Below are positions 63,036 through 64,000 of a stretch of DNA of 64,000 nucleotides, piece after piece (within the stretch, counting starts at the first letter, position 1; every line of letters begins with the position of its first letter). Source of the DNA: an uncultured Rhodospirillaceae bacterium (lineage in GTDB: Bacteria; Pseudomonadota; Alphaproteobacteria; Rhodospirillales; Magnetospirillaceae); assembly GCA_937887565.1 (NCBI GenBank), contig CALABS010000059.1:1-64000 (forward strand). The letters run 5' to 3'. Both the position numbers and the translations under genes were made by a program. The notes under the pieces are model-generated. The model saw nothing but the letters and a program-made list of their open reading frames with translations. It ran no database searches and was not told where the DNA came from.

Positions 63036-64000
63036 ATGAACAAGCCCCGCATCGTCGTCACGCGCCGCCTGCCGCCCCGGGTCGAGGAGCGCCTGTCGCA
63101 AAGCTTCGCACCCCTGTTCAACCCCGACGACGCCATCCTTCCGGCCGAGGAGATGCTCGCCCGCGCGCAAGCGCTCCGCGCCGACGCCCTGCTGGTCACC
63201 ATCACCGACCGCGTCCCGGCCGAGGTCATCGCCCGCCTGCCCGACAGCGTGCGGACGATCGCCACCTTCTCGGTGGGCTTCAACCACATCGACCTCGACG
63301 CCGCCCGGGCGCGGGGCATCGTCGTCACCTACACGCCCGAGGCCGTCACCGAGGCCACCGCCGACCTGGCCCTGCTGCTGATGCTGGGCGCGCTCCGCCG
63401 CGCCCACGAGTACCAACTGCAGCTGCGCCGGGGGCAATGGGACCGCTGGACGGCATGGAAGGATCTGGGCCTCAATCCCGGCGGCAAGGTGCTGGGCATC
63501 GTCGGCCTGGGCCGCATCGGCCGCGCCGTCGCCAGGCGGGCAAGACCGTTCGGCATGAGCATCCACTACCACCAGCGTCGCCGCCTGTCGCCCGAGCTGG
63601 AGGACGGCGCCGTCTACCACGACAGCCTGGAAAGCCTGTTCCGCGCCGCGCGGGTGGTCTCCCTGCACACCCCCACCACCCCCGAGACCCGGGGCTTCAT
63701 CGACCGCCGTCGGCTGGGCTGGCTGCCCGAGCATGCCGTGTTCGTCAACACGGCGCGCGGCGACCAGGTGGACGACGACGCCCTGATCGAGGCGCTGTCC
63801 TCGGGCCGGCTGGCGGCGGCGGGTCTCGACGTCTTCAACAACGAGCCCGATTTCGACAAGCGCTACCTGGACCTGCCCAACACCTTCCTGTTGCCGCATA
63901 TCGGCACCTCGACGGTGGAGACGCGCGACCGCATGGGGTTCGACGCCATCGCCAACCTTGAGGCGGTCTTCGCGGGCACCGAACCGCCCTGGCGGATCGC
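63036..64000 (+). CDS. D-2-hydroxyacid dehydrogenase (glyoxylate/hydroxypyruvate reductase type), C-terminus cut off
   Basis: The first 321 codons are present and the gene runs off the window end; only a few residues should be missing. It has the NAD-binding motif GIVGLGRIGRAVARRA, the catalytic region NTARGDQVDDDALIEAL (Arg), the Glu in NNEPDFDKRY and the His in LLPHIGTST. It resembles glyoxylate reductases/D-glycerate dehydrogenases. It is the fourth gene of the dctPQM unit, so the imported acid is probably its substrate or a relative. Confidence 0.88.
   Translation, partial: MNKPRIVVTRRLPPRVEERLSQSFAPLFNPDDAILPAEEMLARAQALRADALLVTITDRVPAEVIARLPDSVRTIATFSVGFNHIDLDAARARGIVVTYTPEAVTEATADLALLLMLGALRRAHEYQLQLRRGQWDRWTAWKDLGLNPGGKVLGIVGLGRIGRAVARRARPFGMSIHYHQRRRLSPELEDGAVYHDSLESLFRAARVVSLHTPTTPETRGFIDRRRLGWLPEHAVFVNTARGDQVDDDALIEALSSGRLAAAGLDVFNNEPDFDKRYLDLPNTFLLPHIGTSTVETRDRMGFDAIANLEAVFAGTEPPWRI

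Overview
This is a GC-rich stretch of alphaproteobacterial chromosome, most likely from the Rhodospirillales and close to Magnetospirillum. Three things point there. The complex I operon runs nuoA-N and continues into birA, coaX and rnj. The tig-clpP-clpX-lon-hup cluster has the usual alphaproteobacterial order. Two adjacent bacterioferritin genes encode subunits that divide the heme and ferroxidase roles, as described for Magnetospirillum. The genus is inferred from gene content and not proven.

Layout. Positions 1-3.5 kb hold the start of ahpC, a pentaheme NapC/TorC-type cytochrome c, a diheme cytochrome c peroxidase with an FNR-like box upstream, a DUF2141 protein and a Mop-type molybdate-binding protein. 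Positions 3.7-9.1 kb are a metal-handling region: a CDF exporter with a divergent MerR regulator, a NicO-type Ni/Co exporter with its DUF1007 partner, bfr1-bfr2, a LuxR-type regulator with an altered receiver, and a DUF411 protein. Positions 9.2-14.4 kb hold a CPA-type antiporter with TrkA-like domains, phenylacetate-CoA ligase, cysteine synthase and mercaptopyruvate sulfurtransferase.

Positions 14.4-39.6 kb form one long minus-strand block, read from right to left: tRNA-Leu, tig, clpP, clpX, lon, hup, tRNA-Val, tRNA-Asp, nuoA-N, birA, coaX, rnj. It covers protein folding and proteolysis, the nucleoid protein HU, respiratory complex I, cofactor enzymes (biotin ligase, pantothenate kinase) and RNase J.

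Positions 39.9-53.4 kb are mixed housekeeping genes: a soluble globin-coupled chemoreceptor, DadA, the NAD(P)HX repair enzyme, malonyl-CoA decarboxylase, ComEC, GltX, citrate synthase, a cytosine/nucleoside deaminase, an ECF sigma factor overlapping a small two-helix membrane protein, and RpoH. Positions 53.6-64 kb hold a coupled glycosyltransferase and glycogen-debranching-type enzyme, a glycine-zipper lipoprotein, a CorC/HlyC-type protein, a DUF1207 protein, a TRAP transporter (dctPQM) and a 2-hydroxyacid dehydrogenase cut by the window end.

I see no prophage, insertion sequence, CRISPR array or defence island; this is mostly core chromosome. The points most worth a second look are the peroxidase/multiheme cytochrome module, the ECF sigma factor with its His-rich membrane partner, the complementary bacterioferritins, a nine-residue insertion in NuoI, the TRAP operon (GntR-like operator, intercistronic hairpin, proline-rich DctM tail) and several exact inverted repeats.
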